Assembly: GCA_003254885.1 (NCBI GenBank)
Contig: QANT01008576.1
Location: forward strand, 1 to 41,009
Origin: Purshia tridentata
Lineage: Eukaryota > Streptophyta > Magnoliopsida > Rosales > Rosaceae
Length of the DNA: 41,009 nucleotides
Direction: 5' to 3'
Shown: piece after piece, positions 23,203 through 37,092 of the stretch
How positions within the stretch are numbered: position 1 is the stretch's first letter
How the letters are laid out: every line of letters begins with the position of its first letter
Made by a program: the position numbers and the translations under genes
The notes under the pieces: generated by a model
The model's database searches: none
The model's input: the letters and a program-made list of their open reading frames with translations, nothing else
Told to the model about the DNA's origin: nothing

Positions 23203-26200
23203 ATGGCTACCAAAGTGTATATTGTGTATGTACCACTTCTTTATCTCTATCTTTTATGTCAATTCACTATGAACTGCGAAATGCGAATGTGTTCTTTCTG
23301 GATCGGGTTATTTTGTTGACTTTTAATTTTTTGTTAATGGTGCTTTTTAGTCTGTTAGAGCTTCAAGCTGTTAAGATTTTAGATTAGTTATTGCTTTATC
23401 TAAATATGGTTGGTCCAAATTTTGATTCTTTTAGTAGAAGGAACAATTTTGATTACTCTGGAACCAGGTAACAATTTTGATTAATCTTTGTTGGATCTTT
23501 GTGTTTTTTGTACTTTTTGGTGAAGATGTTTCCTTGATATTTGACAAAGGTTCATTCGTTTTATTGTTGTTCTCAAGATGCGATTTTTAGGAAGATATTG
23601 ATAGTAGTGAGACAGAGGCTGTGGTTTATTCTGTGTATTGCTATGAAGAGTGAGAAATTATAGTCAATGTAGAATTGGGAAGCTTTTTGCATGTCAGATA
23701 ATTCACTCAAAAAGCCCAGTAGTCTCTTTCTTTGCTTTGTTAAGAATCCAAGAGTGAATAATTTTAAGTGCGAAGATTAATAAATTGGCTCTAATGAATT
23801 AGGTAATTTTTATGTGAATTACACAGTTTACACTCCTGCATCAAATTTAAAGTAAGATAGAATAGAATGACTGTTGGGTTTTTTTCCCATTGACCATGTA
23901 GAAGAAGGTTTGGATTACCCCAAGATCTGATTTTTGTGTAGCAGGAAAGCATGATAATTGTGTTTTGCTCATGGCAATGGTGAGGGTGTATTGATGATGT
24001 TGAGTATATAATTGGAGGAACTGTGGCGTTAATTTGTTCTTCTTGATGTGGGATTGTATTGTTGGAAACTATTTGAAGAAATCAGTTTCGTAAAACAATA
24101 ATACATTGGACCTTTCTGGGTGAAAGGCCAAAAAAGATTTACTTTTCTGAATGCTGAGGCAGTTCTGTTCTGATCAATGGATGTTATAGTGGACTTTGAA
24201 ACCTAAGTCATTCATCATCCACAGCCTGACCTTGTTTTCCTAGTGTATTTCCACTAATCAATTTACAGAAAAAGAACGTAGTAGTTTTAATACTGTTGGA
24301 AAATTGGAGATATGTGGATATATTCTTTAAGTCATTGTTGCAAATGATAGTAGCGGTAGTTCGATCTTTTGTATATACTAGGGCAGTAAGACTTATAGTT
24401 CCTTTGATATTTTTGATCCACTTGAATTGGTAGCAAATGATAAATATTAAACTAACTTATTATTTGGTCAAGTCCACCATAATTTGCAATATTGTTCCTA
24501 GGTTTGACTTAAATATGTAAATATTCATTCCACTCAGTTTCACTAGATTTGACCTTTGGTGATCAATTTATATTCCAAACAGTTGCCTATGGATGGTAAG
24601 TATTTGTAAGGTAGGAAAACTTACCATTAATTAAAGAAAGTTAGAGCCAGGGAAGGAAAGGGTTGGCGATTGGAGGGAAAGGCAGAGTTAATTGGAATTT
24701 TTATGAAAGTCTTTTCAGTTGGTGTTGAAATTTTAATAATAAGAGAAGTTCATTATTGTAAGAAACTACTTTTATCTGTTTTGGTAGTTTTCAATAGAGT
24801 GCAGTGACAGTGCCTTTGGTGCAGTACAGAATTCCTTATGGGCTTCCAAAGCTACTTTCTTGCACTTTGTTGTGTGCTTGATTGGCAACATCATTCTATT
24901 CTGGCCTTCATTCTTTCTAGACTTAAAATGATTCTTCTTTACATGTTTAGTTTCTTGTCTTAGCAGAAGCTCTCTTTTATACTTGCAATTACTATATACT
25001 CAGACACTACTCCCTGTGTCCTTGTAATCAATGTTAGAAATGCAAAAAGACATGGCATTGCAATATTTCTTAGAAATATGTTGTTAGTCAGGGTGCAATC
25101 AGCTATTGCCAACATTTTCCATGAATGGAAAAAGAACTTTATTACTGCTTACAGCTGCTTTGTGTTTTCAAAGGCATATATCACTCCACATTTTTTATAT
25201 TTCATTTTATGTGAAACTGATCCCTCCTATATTTTTTGATTGTGGTCATGCCTCATTGATGCATTGGATGTTTGATCCTTTGTCCCTGCCTCTGAGTTCG
25301 GGCACAATAGGTGGTCACACCAATTATGCTCTGTACTAATGCTCAGAGTGGCATGGCATGTTGTTTCATCATACTCTTGGGTGTATGGTCTTCTGTGGTT
25401 AATTTTGAAATTTTATCTGTTTTGTTTTGTTGCCACATAGGCTTTGGTCCATATGCATGTGTTTAGTACATAGCATGTGCGAAAGAGTTGACCTTGATTC
25501 TCGGTGGTAGTGGTAAAATTTGGTAACTAGGCCAATTTGGGACATGGAATGCTTTGAGACTACAGTTAGAGTTTGTCGAATTAGTTCTCCAAATTTTGAA
25601 TTCATATCTGAATGTGAAATCAGGACAGTATATCTGAGAAATTCGAATAATGTTTTTCTTTTGAGTAATTCTTTTGGTTCCAGAAAAACTGACAGAAGCC
25701 AGCAGTTCATTTAGAGGCCACTTGTGGTAAAAGTATTTTTCCCTGTATTTAGCAACTCAAGTGAGGAGGGTGACTGAACCTAAGTCAGCCACACTTGTAC
25801 ATTCCTGTGTTGATATGTTTTAACCTGATCTCTTTGTTTTTTTTTCTCCATTCAAAACATTTGTGTATATGTATAAGCATAAATCCAGTTGATTCTCTAG
25901 CGTGCTCTCATATTTCTTTTACTTAAATAAAACCCACTTTATTGAGACCTTTTATTGATCTTACAGCTACTATTCCATGTACGGACATGTAGAGAAACTA
26001 GCAGAAGAAATAAAAAAAGGTGCTTCATCTGTCGAAGGTGTAGAAGCCACACTATGGCAGGTGAGTGTGCATTTTCTTTCATCCATGCATTATGATCTGC
26101 AAACCTTTCATGAATTCATACCGTGTTTGTTGGAGCATGCTCAATAGATGGTAGAAACCTATAATGCCAATTTTGAGCAACAAACAAATTCAGAAAAAGA

Positions 26201-27506
26201 TTAAACTTCATCTTTTTTCAAAATTGTGTATAGACATAGGATGATTCAAAACATTAAACCTAGTAACCCTCTTACCAAGTTTTTAAGGTTGGAACCTTGC
26301 TTGATGGTAAACTCAATAGTCACAAATCATTTTCCAAGGCATGTCTCACATTTTAGGCCAAGGTTTGAAACTGACCTTGTTTTAAAGCCCCACCTACCAT
26401 CAGTGCTTGAGCTTTCATATACCCTCTTACAAGTGTCAAATTGGTGCACCTATGTTCTGTTGAGAAGTCCCCTCATTCCACCTGTTGCATTGTAAAATTT
26501 GGTTCTCCTGATTCTCCAATGACTGGGTTTTTTGTCCATATGGATGCACCTGTATATCAGAATATTGTTTTCCATCATTTTCTTGCATCTCTCTCATTAT
26601 CTCTCTCATTATTATATATAGCTTCGCAATTAGCAACACTTTTGTGTACTCTAATCTAGTTTTACTATCAATTTCAATGCCTTGACAAATCATGATTTTC
26701 CTTTATTTCTTTGTTTAAACACAATCATGCGCTTCCCACCTATTTGCCTGTACATATGAAGATACTGGTTGTTAGTATATGGTAAAAAATTTATTTTTCA
26801 GTTGAATCAAAATTTATAATCTTCTATTTCATGATTATGATTGTCTTCTATGTCTGGTGAACTTGATTAAAGAATAAGACTGACTATAGTGCGCTTATGA
26901 AACAGGTCCCTGAGACACTACAAGATGAGGTGCTTGGGAAAATGAGTGCACCACCAAAGAGTGATGTACAAATCATCACGCCAAATGAACTTGCTGAGGC
27001 AGACGGATTCGTTTTTGGCTTTCCAACAAGATTTGGTATGATGGCTGCTCAATTTAAAGCATTTCTGGATGCAACTGGCGGTCTATGGAGAACGCAACAG
27101 CTTGCTGGCAAACCTGCTGGGATCTTTTACAGCACTGGTTCTCAAGGTGGTGGACAAGAGACTACTGCGTAAGTTTCTATAACACATTTAATCAATCAAG
27201 CAGATAACATTGAAAAACTTGTTGGTATCTTAGGTGGAGACTGGAGATGGTAATAATATTTGTGATTTTTATAGATTGACTGCCATCACCCAGCTGGTTC
27301 ACCATGGGATGATATTTGTACCCATTGGGTACACATTTGGAGCTGGCATGTTTGAAATGGAGAATGTCAAAGGTGGAAGTCCTTATGGTGCAGGAACTTT
27401 TGCTGGGGATGGCTCAAGACAGCCAACTAAGCTTGAGTTGGAGCAAGCATTCCACCAAGGGAAATACATTGCCACCATCACAAAGAAGCTCAAGGGAGCT
27501 GCCTAA
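23203..27506 (+). CDS. FQR1: NAD(P)H:quinone oxidoreductase FQR1-type (WrbA family, 203 aa)
   Basis: Exons: 23203-23225, 25967-26060, 26906-27168, 27275-27506. The joined product begins [20 protein letters not shown] and ends ITKKLKGAA, the usual length for plant FQR1. It is a flavodoxin-fold FMN enzyme that reduces quinones by two electrons with NAD(P)H, so avoiding semiquinone radicals; Arabidopsis FQR1 is a primary auxin-response gene at the plasma membrane. Visible motifs: the FMN phosphate loop (YYSMYGHV, about 9-16), the [22 protein letters not shown] segment split as PTRFGMM and FLDATGGLW (about 77-98), and [12 protein letters not shown] (about 113-124). Only 23 coding bases precede a 2741-bp intron; I chose the GTATGT donor at 23226 because it alone keeps the VYYSMYG frame. 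The long first intron could carry regulatory elements. Confidence 0.95.
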
Positions 27507-30500
27507 TATCAAGTGCACAAAGATACTCGGAAGGACCTTAGTCAATTCTTTCTACCTACAATTTCAATTTCTCATTTCTATTTGCCTGCAAGTATAATTC
27601 TTGCTTTATCTGTTATATGTTTTCTATGTGTTTTACACAATACAGTTATTATTCATAATGATAAGGGTATGTTTGCTCATCCATATTACCCATAAATTTC
27701 TTAGATTTTCCGTTGATCAGTAGACTAGATGAGATTTTGTGACGTGTGAAACATGAAAATATGTTACACCTGTCGATCCCTGTTCCATCATCTGATCTTG
27801 ATCATATAAGGTGCCAAGAGAAACCAGTTATCATACTACACAAATTGGTGACAAGAGTACAAAAGTCTTAATTATTCTTTTGGGTTGTCGATGAAAATGG
27901 AGAATTATTTTATCCTTTTTTTTTTTGGGGAAGTAAAGAATATGTTAACCAAAGAGAAGGATACAAAAGGCAAAGCCCAACAGAAAGATACAAAGGGCCA
28001 AAAAGTTTTTGCTACTACAATTTCCTTCACTGTCACCCTACGTATGCAAGAGGTGGAGGCCATGCATCACTGCAGACACTGCTGATGCATTTGGACTTCA
28101 ATATATTGAAGATATGCTTCAATGGCAATAAACAATGACTAAAAGATAACTGATTAGGGGGTAAAAGCACTTACCAATTGAAAATCACCTGTCAGGAGTA
28201 GGACGATTAATAGTGAGAAGCATATTAAGAAATTGGTAAACTTGTAAGAGAAGACAAAAGTAGATGGTAAAGTAAGCTAGAAGATATTATAATTTCTTTT
28301 ACTCACATGATAGGCTATAACAGCACAATAATGATCAATGTGCTTAGATGCTTTCTTGATTTCTGCATTTGTTTATGTTTCTCACTAAAGTTGATGTTAC
28401 TAGAGAATTTTCTTCGAAGGATGTGGCTTTCTCTGCTTATTTTGCCATTGTTTTTTTGATTCAAGTATTGTTTTACAAATTCAAGGATTATCCCATATCT
28501 TTACGTATCAAATTTTGAAGCAACAAGGAAAATTCTTATATTTATAATGTATCATTTGAATTAAATGTAAAACAATGCAACTGCAGGAATGAAATCAAAT
28601 TCCAAAAGGGTTCGATTGTGGTCAAGAATAAGAGAGTGTTGGATTATGAGTAAAACTTGCATGTAATAGTTGTATATATTTATTATTTTTATCTCTTTTA
28701 TTTTATAATCTAATACATAATAAAAGAGATACATATCTCTGTGATATACAAATTTTTTCAAGTACATATACTCGAGAAGAATTTGAAAATTAAAATTCTG
28801 GGTTAGGCCGTACACATCCGTGCCAGTAGATTTTTACTTAACCCAGAGCCAATTAAAAATCAGAATTGGAATCCCTCCTTTTCCCTTCTTTATAACCAAA
28901 AAGAAGAATATTAAACAATCCATTTGTTTATTTCATATTCAATTTCATAGAGTACTCAATAACAAGGTGCCGATCCCGAGGTGTGACACAATATATGTTT
29001 CTCTAATATCATCAAACCAATTGTTACAAGAGTCATAAGAGGTCAAGTAGGTGCCAAGATTAATATACCAAATAATTGAGTATATTTGAATTGAAAGATC
29101 AGCCACTTTTATCTTCTTTATGTTTAGTTTAATTGTATGGCATACTGAATTTCCTTCCTCTTCCTTTTTTAATGCCAAGAATTATAATTAATCACATAAA
29201 GTTGTTGATAATTAGTTGGTTGTTTCAACTTTCAAACGCCATTTACAAAAGTTATTCCTTAGAGACCAGCCAAATGGCAAAAGCCATTGTAAACACTCAC
29301 CAACTATTCTTATCAACTGTTATTAGTACCATTTTAATTAGAACAAATAATTAATAAGGATAATAAGAAAATAGAGGGACAAACAATTCCCACGTCTAAA
29401 AAATAATAGAATTCAGTTCATTTTAAGTGTTTGCGTTTAAGTTTATTTTAAGTATTTGCGTTAAAGGTTGAATGAGTTTAGCCAATTACAACTTACAAAT
29501 ATATTAGAAAAATAGTAATTTCAAAAAAATTTACATATATATTACTTGTGGCCTGTTAATGCATTACTAATGTGAAAATTAATGTATGTATACACATATC
29601 ACCAAGGAAAAAAATTTCTAAAATTTCTAAAATACAATTGTAATTGGTAAAATGTAACATAATTGTCACGATCGAATTGACAATTACAAGAGGGTTTTTA
29701 TGCTCACAAGCAATGTTAATATGAAATGTTATCACAATATGACATCTATCATTTATTGGTAAAATTTTATTAAAATATTATAATTAGATTAATAATTTAA
29801 CAATATAACATGTAAAATATTTGATAATTAATACTTAGCTAAGATATTTACATATAACCCAATGACAATTTGGAAGGAAATTGAAAGCCCACAACAATTA
29901 GATGGAGGGGGACCATAGAGGATAGAAATAGAAATAGAAATATTTATATACATATATTAATATATATGAATGGAGAAAGAAAGAGAGATTTTTGGTCTCT
30001 CTTTACCTTCCAATGGAAGCCCCTCAATGTGACCATTCGATAAAAAGCACAAAGCATGAGCCATGGCATCTTACAAAATACAATTGTCTAATTCTAACAA
30101 CAAAATAAAATCCAAAAAATAAACTGTAAAAAAAGACCTGAAAAGACGAGGTGTACGTGGGCCATTTAACCTCTGACTTCCACTATCATAAGTATCATAT
30201 ATTCCCAGCACATAAACAAATGAAAAGTGAGATATCTCCAATCAAATGCCATCCCCACACTCACTCACTCTTCTCTTCTAAAATTTAATTATTCCCTTCC
30301 CAAATTTTCTCCATCTTCCTTTTTCTTAACTAAAGCTAGTGCCAGCTCTATTCACAATATATAGCAACAAGGAATAAAACCTCCTTTTTCTCTTCTTCTT
30401 CTGCTTCTTCTTATATTAAAATGATCACCAGCAGCTGCAGCCTATAATTAACAGCAATTAAATTATTTTCTCCCTAATATTAAACTAATTAATCGGAAAC

Positions 30501-30936
30501 TTTCCCTAAATTCAGCATCTGTTCTTTATTCTTAATCCCCACAGCCCTAATCATAATTCTTCAATTATTACAATAATTAATCAATATGCTATCTCCCAAT
30601 GGTCCCAATCTAGGCCAAAGCTGCATCATTTTGCCTGTAGCTGAAAAAACAAGCTAGGGCATGTCCTTTTGGAGGGTCACTGCCTTTTCCTTCCTTCTTC
30701 CCCACATCACCAATTTTATTACTATTTCTTTGTCATCCCGGACCCGAACACATACATATGTGGGCATCTCTCTGTTTCTCTGCTCCTTTTTCCATTCATA
30801 TCTTATCATTCCCTACTTGGCTTGTTAGGGTTTGATAAGATCCATCGACACACATCGTACAACAATATCTAGCAGCAGAGAACTGAAGAATAAGTTCGTG
30901 CATGCCCCGGACATAATTCAACCATTTTTGCTTGCT
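27507..30936. other. 3.4-kb gene-free region between convergent FQR1 and bHLH genes
   Basis: This includes the 3' untranslated region of FQR1 at the left and that of the bHLH gene at the right. Only short open frames without recognisable domains occur. The sequence is AT-rich, with a short direct repeat of TTTAAGT(G/A)(T/T)TTGCGTT type near 29422-29463. I see no convincing transposon or RNA gene. Confidence 0.55.
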
Positions 30937-33271
30937 TTATCTGAACGTTCCTCCAAATGTAGGCGTCCAAAAATCGACCGTTGTCTCATGTGTGACTGGG
31001 AATGTGCTCGAAACTGGTACCAAACACAGCCCTCTGCTTCTAAGGTCTTGCTTGGGACGTTCAGGGTCCTTAGATTTATGATCAGAATTCTGCATTAATC
31101 AAATTAAAAATCAAAGAATGAACTCTTTAAAAATAAGTACACCAATAAATTAACTGATTATTGTTAATTTCACCCATTGGGATCAGTACTACATATAGGT
31201 ATTATTTTTTTGACTGGCAGAAGGAGAATATATATATATATATTGGACCTGCTGCTGCTGGTGCTGTATGGCAGCTCCACTTTTCATGTATGGGGTGCTT
31301 AAAACCTGATATTATAAGATAAAAAAACATTTATTCATTAATTAACATACATATTATTTCTGTTTGTGCCATAGGAATGGCTTGCATTAATTGTCATTAA
31401 TTCAATTATTTTATTGTAATGTAATTGACTTAATTATGACATTAATATAGAAAAGGTCTAGCTAGCTTAATTTATGGGACTTACAGTTACTTGTTCATGG
31501 AGGAACTTGATATATTCAATGGCTTCAGAGAGCACTGAGGCTGTATCAGTCTGACACACAATAAAACATGATTTAAAATCCATCAAATAGAAGTAAATTA
31601 TAAAAAAAAAATGGTAAAGCTATTTTCTTTTCTTTAAAAAACAAAATCAGAAAGTAAATGATGATGATCTCTCACTCTATTACTGTTTGTGAAAGTAAAG
31701 GAGCTAGAATGCTAGATAGATCTGCTAAATATATTTACCTTTCCGAAAGGTGAAACCAATTGTTGGAGCGCAGTGATTCTGTCCCCCATCTTCTCTTTCC
31801 TCACCTAAGACACCAAAGCTACAAGTTCTCATATCTATGGCTACTATCTATGATAAAAGAAAAAGCTCAACGATCCCTCTTGTCAAAAAAATAATAAAAG
31901 GAGCAATAGCTCGATCTTATTGTACCTTAAAAGCTGGCAAAGCTGATGAGTTTTCATTCCGAGGCCTTTTGGATGCTGCTTCACTCCCACTTTTCTTCAC
32001 CACTGCACCCGAGTCCGCCTGATGATGAACTTCAGATAGATTCTGCTCAACAATCAATGAACATGTTACTTAATTAAATCACTTTGATCATGTTCAATAA
32101 TCGAAACCCTAATCATGAAGTTAGCTAGCTAGCTAATCAGTATGGTGATTTGATATATACGTGGTTTAGATTAGTAGTCTAAATTGTCTAATATCTGGTG
32201 GAAAAAGAAAGAAAAAAAATTAGCAGTCTAATAGCATAACATGTAAGAAATTTATTATCATATTAATTACCTTTGGTTTCTCATCAAAACGAGTTATGGG
32301 AAACTGCGGCTGCAATGAAGGGAAGAAGCTGGGCCGGACATCTTTCATGGCGGCCTCAGAAGCATTCCAGAAGGGAGCGTTGTTAGAAAATTGTAAGTGG
32401 TTATGAGGAGGAGGGTGTTTTGGAGGTGATGATGTTCTTAGAAACTGAGGCACCTTATTAGACCAAGAAGAAGGCAATAACTCGCTAGAGTTAATGCCAT
32501 AATTTGGTTGATATGGGAAATTATTGATAGAGGCCGATGAAGGCTGATGCTGTGGCTGCTGATTATGATGATGATCATGTGGTGATCCCAATAGTCCTTG
32601 TAATAATATGGTTGATGGGGTTCCATACAAAGCTGATGAATCCATCTGAAAACTAGAGGGCAAGCCTTGGCATGTCACTGTGCTCTCACCGCCGGAGCTG
32701 TACTGAGGACTAAACTGCGTTTGATCTAACGAAAAACCCCGATTCATTGGTTTGAACTCGGTGCTCGACGAATCGGCACAGCTGCTGGAGAACAACTTGT
32801 CCCTCCATTGGAGTTGCTGATCAGTTTCTTGATGAAAGTTGGTGTTGGAGTTGATGTTTTCTTGTAATATTGAACGAAAACTGCTCTCTGCACCCTTTTC
32901 ATGGCCACGGCTGTACACAATTTCACATTCGAATTAAATTCATCAAGTCCAAAAATATTTAAAAATTAATTAAAATATTGCACTTACAATAAGGCGGCTT
33001 GATTCCAATCCGCCGCATGGGAAGAAAGCCCTAAACCCATCATATGCAAGTTGGGGTCGCCGGCTGCGGTGGAATCAGCCACTTGCAGCTTGTGCGTATC
33101 TTGGAAAACCATTGAAGTCGTGCCGGAGACTGATCCAGAATCCATGGAGGACCTTGCCTTCATGTCAACCATTTCCGGTTGCCATCCAAAGCTTCCCAAG
33201 CTATTGAGGCTAGAAGACGCTCTGGATGATGAGTCCCACCAGTTCCCAGTTGTCTGAAATTCGTCTGCCAT
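30937..33271 (-). CDS. bHLH123: bHLH123-like transcription factor (460 aa)
   Basis: Minus-strand exons: 33271-32988, 32910-32271, 32042-31926, 31804-31739, 31550-31485, 31305-31249, 31089-30937; all GT/AG with consistent phases. The N-terminus MADEFQTTGNWW, the PNLHMMGLGLSS and ESSFRSILQEN blocks, PFWNASEAAM (about 285-294), the helix-loop-helix (about 350-400: KMGDRITALQQLVSPFGK / TDTASVLSEAIEYIKFLHEQV) and the tail DLRSRGLCLVPVSSTFPV ending FWTPTFGGTFR match the plant bHLH110/112/123 group. The basic region (KRPRNENSS...FKVRKEK) lacks the usual His-Glu-Arg DNA-contact set, a known trait of the group. It acts in the nucleus as a dimer; relatives affect root development and stress responses. 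I chose MADEFQ as start because it matches relatives, but an in-frame ATG 16 codons upstream (33319) is possible. Assignment to 123 over 112 is tentative. Confidence 0.9.
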
Positions 33272-33361
33272 AGCTACAACCTCTATATCTGCTCTTCTGC
33301 TTGCTTGCTGTGCTTTCATAAAATGATGATGATGAAGAGAAAGCGGTTCGCTGCATCTCAG

Positions 33362-33369
33362 TATTTATA
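33362..33369 (-). promoter_or_regulatory. Probable TATA box of the bHLH gene
   Basis: On the minus strand TATAAATA lies about 90 bp before the chosen ATG and about 43 bp before the upstream in-frame ATG at 33319. If used, transcription would begin near 33335, close to the upstream ATG, which would favour the downstream start. Confidence 0.45.
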
Positions 33370-36300
33370 CATATTTATATTAGCTAGCTACATAGCAAAC
33401 TTCAACTGTTTGGGTGTATAGCTAAGACTAAGAGTGAGTGAAAGAAATGTGGTTGACATTTCATCGGGTGATTAGACAACGGAAAAGGACAATTTCAATT
33501 TCTGTTTTTCTTCTTTTGTCTTTTAATATATTCTTTAATTCTCTCATTTTCCCTTTTAATTGCTTTGTTTGTTTGTTTGTTGTTGTTAGAATTTTTAAAT
33601 CACTATTAGAATTTAGAGATAATCCTTCTTAATTAATTTAGTGAGAATTAGGAGACATAATTGTGGCACTTCAATTATATATGTGAAGCTAGCTAGGTTG
33701 GCGTCTGAAAAGAGCTAGCCACCCTGCCAATTATATAGAGCTAAGACAAAAGGGTACGTAAAGATGAATGGTCTATTCATCTCAATTATCACTTCAAAAT
33801 TTAATTTATATATGTATCGCAGATTGTTTTATAATTATGTGGGATAGATCGAATAAATAATTTAGTAACTTAATAAGTTCAAATTTGATTCCTTTAATGT
33901 AACAAAAACAAATAATAACCTAGCTACACCTGGCTACTAATCACACAATTAGTGTCCCTAGTTCTAAACTTTAAAATGTTTTCTTATTTGTCTATTCAAG
34001 AATATCATTTTCGATCAATCTTAAATCTCTAGTGATTTTTATCCACTCTAATGATACAAAATTTAGACTTGACTAATATATACAAGCCCGTATATATATA
34101 TAAGTACATAACTATGGGCTTTTGTGTTGCTGCTCTCTTATTCATGCAAAGACCAATTAGCAAATGGAAATGCTCCTATATATATAGGAATATTTATGCC
34201 CTTAATTTTATTTTTTTTTATCAAAACCCCTCAACTCTAAGGCTTCGCTTTGAGCTAGCTAGGTTTTGGTGAAATGACTTGACAAGGGGCCTCCTAGGTC
34301 TGGAAAGATTGGACCTAAACATACACTCAACTTTCTGGTTTATTTTATTTAAAGAATGGATGTACAAACTTCTTATCTCTTTTAACAAAATGGAGAAAAA
34401 TATCATTTACTAGTTATTTAATTGTCAGCTAAACCCTTAAAAAAAGAAGTGATTGACACTTCAAACTTTTATCTTTCAATTCTAAGACTTTTAAGTACTC
34501 CAGTTTATTTAACTTTGAATATGTAAAGGCTTTCTAATTATTATTTATGTTGTCTTCTGGTGGAGGCTTTTCCTAAATGAAAGATTGATAAAGCCATTTT
34601 GCCATTCAACAAATGCTAATTTCAGCACAAAATATAAATTAATCAAAGTCAAGTCAACCAATCTGAATATCAAATTAGATATGGAGGGAGGGTCAAAACT
34701 GTCCCATCACCTGTGGCTTGATGAGAAACCTCTCCGTAAAGTCCACAGTTTAACTATTGACGGCTAATTAAGCAAGTATTTTGTGTTCTTAAATCCTAAA
34801 TGCATGACTCGATCATAATTTTATTTTCTATAATTAACAGTTATTATTAATTTAAATAGAAAAATATGTTATAATTTTTAATTTATATTGAATGACGTAA
34901 TCATGTGTAGCTAAGTATGTGAGCAAACGTATTATAATACTATAAAAGAAAAATTGAAATATCTAATATAAAACCAATTGGTTATGATAAAAAGGCTCAA
35001 TTTTTTGAACAATTAGCTAAATGCGACCATACTTTTTGTGGAATATTTATCTTAACTGTTGGCTCTTTCTAAATTCTCATGAAAAGTTCTCTTAAAAAAA
35101 AGTTATTCACTGATTTATTATTTTTCCAAAATTTAACTTCTGAATTCTGATGGATAAAAACAAATTTACAAAGAATGGCAAGGAAATAATGTTTAGTTTT
35201 GACTTGGAGAGATGAAGAGGCGGCAGGGGATGAGAGAAAGATGAAGGGATTAGATGAGATAATATTAGAAATTGTTATGACTTTTTGAAACAAGAGTCAA
35301 CGTGTGGGGTCCAGGAGGCGTGCAAGCGTGCGAAGACATGTGGGACCCACTTTTAAATTTTCCAGCCACCCTAAGAGTCAGAGCCCTGACAGTGACCCAT
35401 TTGTATATTCTTCTCCCATCCTAATCATTCGGCCTACCCAAACACCCACCCATCCTCTTCATCAAATATCTCCTCTTCGATTTTAATTATCGATCTCTAT
35501 TCTACCTTTGCAAATTAAACAGTAAACTCAGTCTCTTTTTCTTTTTTTCATTTGAATTTTGACGAAATTATCTTTTTTATATATCAAAATATGACTTTTA
35601 TTATTGAAAAAATTTATTTACAAATTATACGATGATATTTTTATTATTAGCGAACTCTTATATATTATAAAAAGAGAGACAAAACTATATCAATCCGGTA
35701 AATTAGATAGTATATACTAATCGATGGTGAGCCTTTTATATTCTATGTGTTGGGTACTTGACAAGTGTGGTGGATCAAACAAGAACACAGTTTGTACAAG
35801 CTCTCTTGAAATGGTGGACTTAGGTTTAAAAATTGGATCATCATGAATCCATAATCATGAAATCATACATTTAACCAACCAGGGAGTTTCAACTATGCTT
35901 TTTGTAAGTCCAAAGTTGTGAACATTTGTTGAATTGGTGCGCAAGTCATCATACTCGCAGATTAGTTGAACCTTACAAATAATTGATATAATATTTGATA
36001 ACCAAAAGGTGTGTCCCCATTGTAACCTAGCTAGTCTGCTCAACCATGTTTCCATCTGTAGGGTTAGTGTCCGACCCTTACTCTTACCCTCCCTACAATT
36101 TTTAATTTCATGAATTTCATACTTTTATGGTCGATATCATATAATTTGAGTCTAACTTTTTTTGTAAAGATAATTCTTGAAAGGTAACCTAATAAAATAA
36201 ACGATTTATATTATAATTCTACATTGATCTAGAGCCCACCTTATAATATCGTCCAATCAAATTTTAATACTTATTTGATAGCTTAATTGTGAAAATATCA

Positions 36301-37021
36301 TTTATGATCTTGTAGTGCAATATTCGAACTTAAGAATAATTAGGATTGATTGGATTTAGAACTTCTCATTGGCATGACTATCCCTGATAATTTTCATCCT
36401 AGTGGTCCATTAGATCGGAAAGTTATAATGAATTTTGAAGTTCTATCACCAAATGTTAAAAAAAATAAGAAAATTTTTGGATTATATATAAGTGGAGGAC
36501 AGTCAAGAGAAGGAGATGATTCAATTTCTTGAGAACTTACCCCTATGTATAACTCAAAGTTCAATCTTTTAATTAGAATAAATATTACCAACTATATGTA
36601 GGAAAAAAAAAAACTGCAAATATGCTAATTGTTGATAATTAAGCTTAAAATATCATATTATGCAGAAAGTTGTTGATAATTAAGTCCGATCACACATTTT
36701 TATGTGTGTACCCATTATACAAGCTTATATTTTTTTATTTATGCAGTCAAATAGAGATGAGACTTTCATGATTTAATCCAGTGAATGACACAGTTTTTTT
36801 ATTTGCTTGAGTTAGGGCAACACAGCAATGAGTAGTAAAATAGTAACACAATAATAAATATATAATAATAGTGGTGATTTTCTTCAACAAGAAAGTGATA
36901 CGCAGCGTTGGTGAAAACAAGAAATGATGTCATATCGCTGTAAGCTTGAGGTGTGCAAGGTGACAAACTGAAAGATGCTTACTCAGAGATCGATTTAGAC
37001 ACAAAGTAGTGACATCCCTCG

Positions 37022-37024
<3 letters not shown>

Positions 37025-37089
<65 letters not shown>
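37025..37089. repeat. (GA)n microsatellite, about 65 bp
   Basis: An uninterrupted GA dinucleotide run of roughly 32 units. On the other strand it reads CT/TCTC, which gives a spurious Ser-Leu open frame. Perfect repeats of this length are usually polymorphic. Confidence 0.95.

Positions 37090-37092
<3 letters not shown>

Noticed and set aside
25106..25714. Open frames of 77, 103 and 64 codons inside the first FQR1 intron
   Set aside because: They lie in AT/T-rich intron sequence, overlap on opposite strands and match no family.
35304..35486. Open frame of 60 codons in a GC-richer patch
   Set aside because: Composition looks like a promoter or leader, but no coding region or splice context follows.
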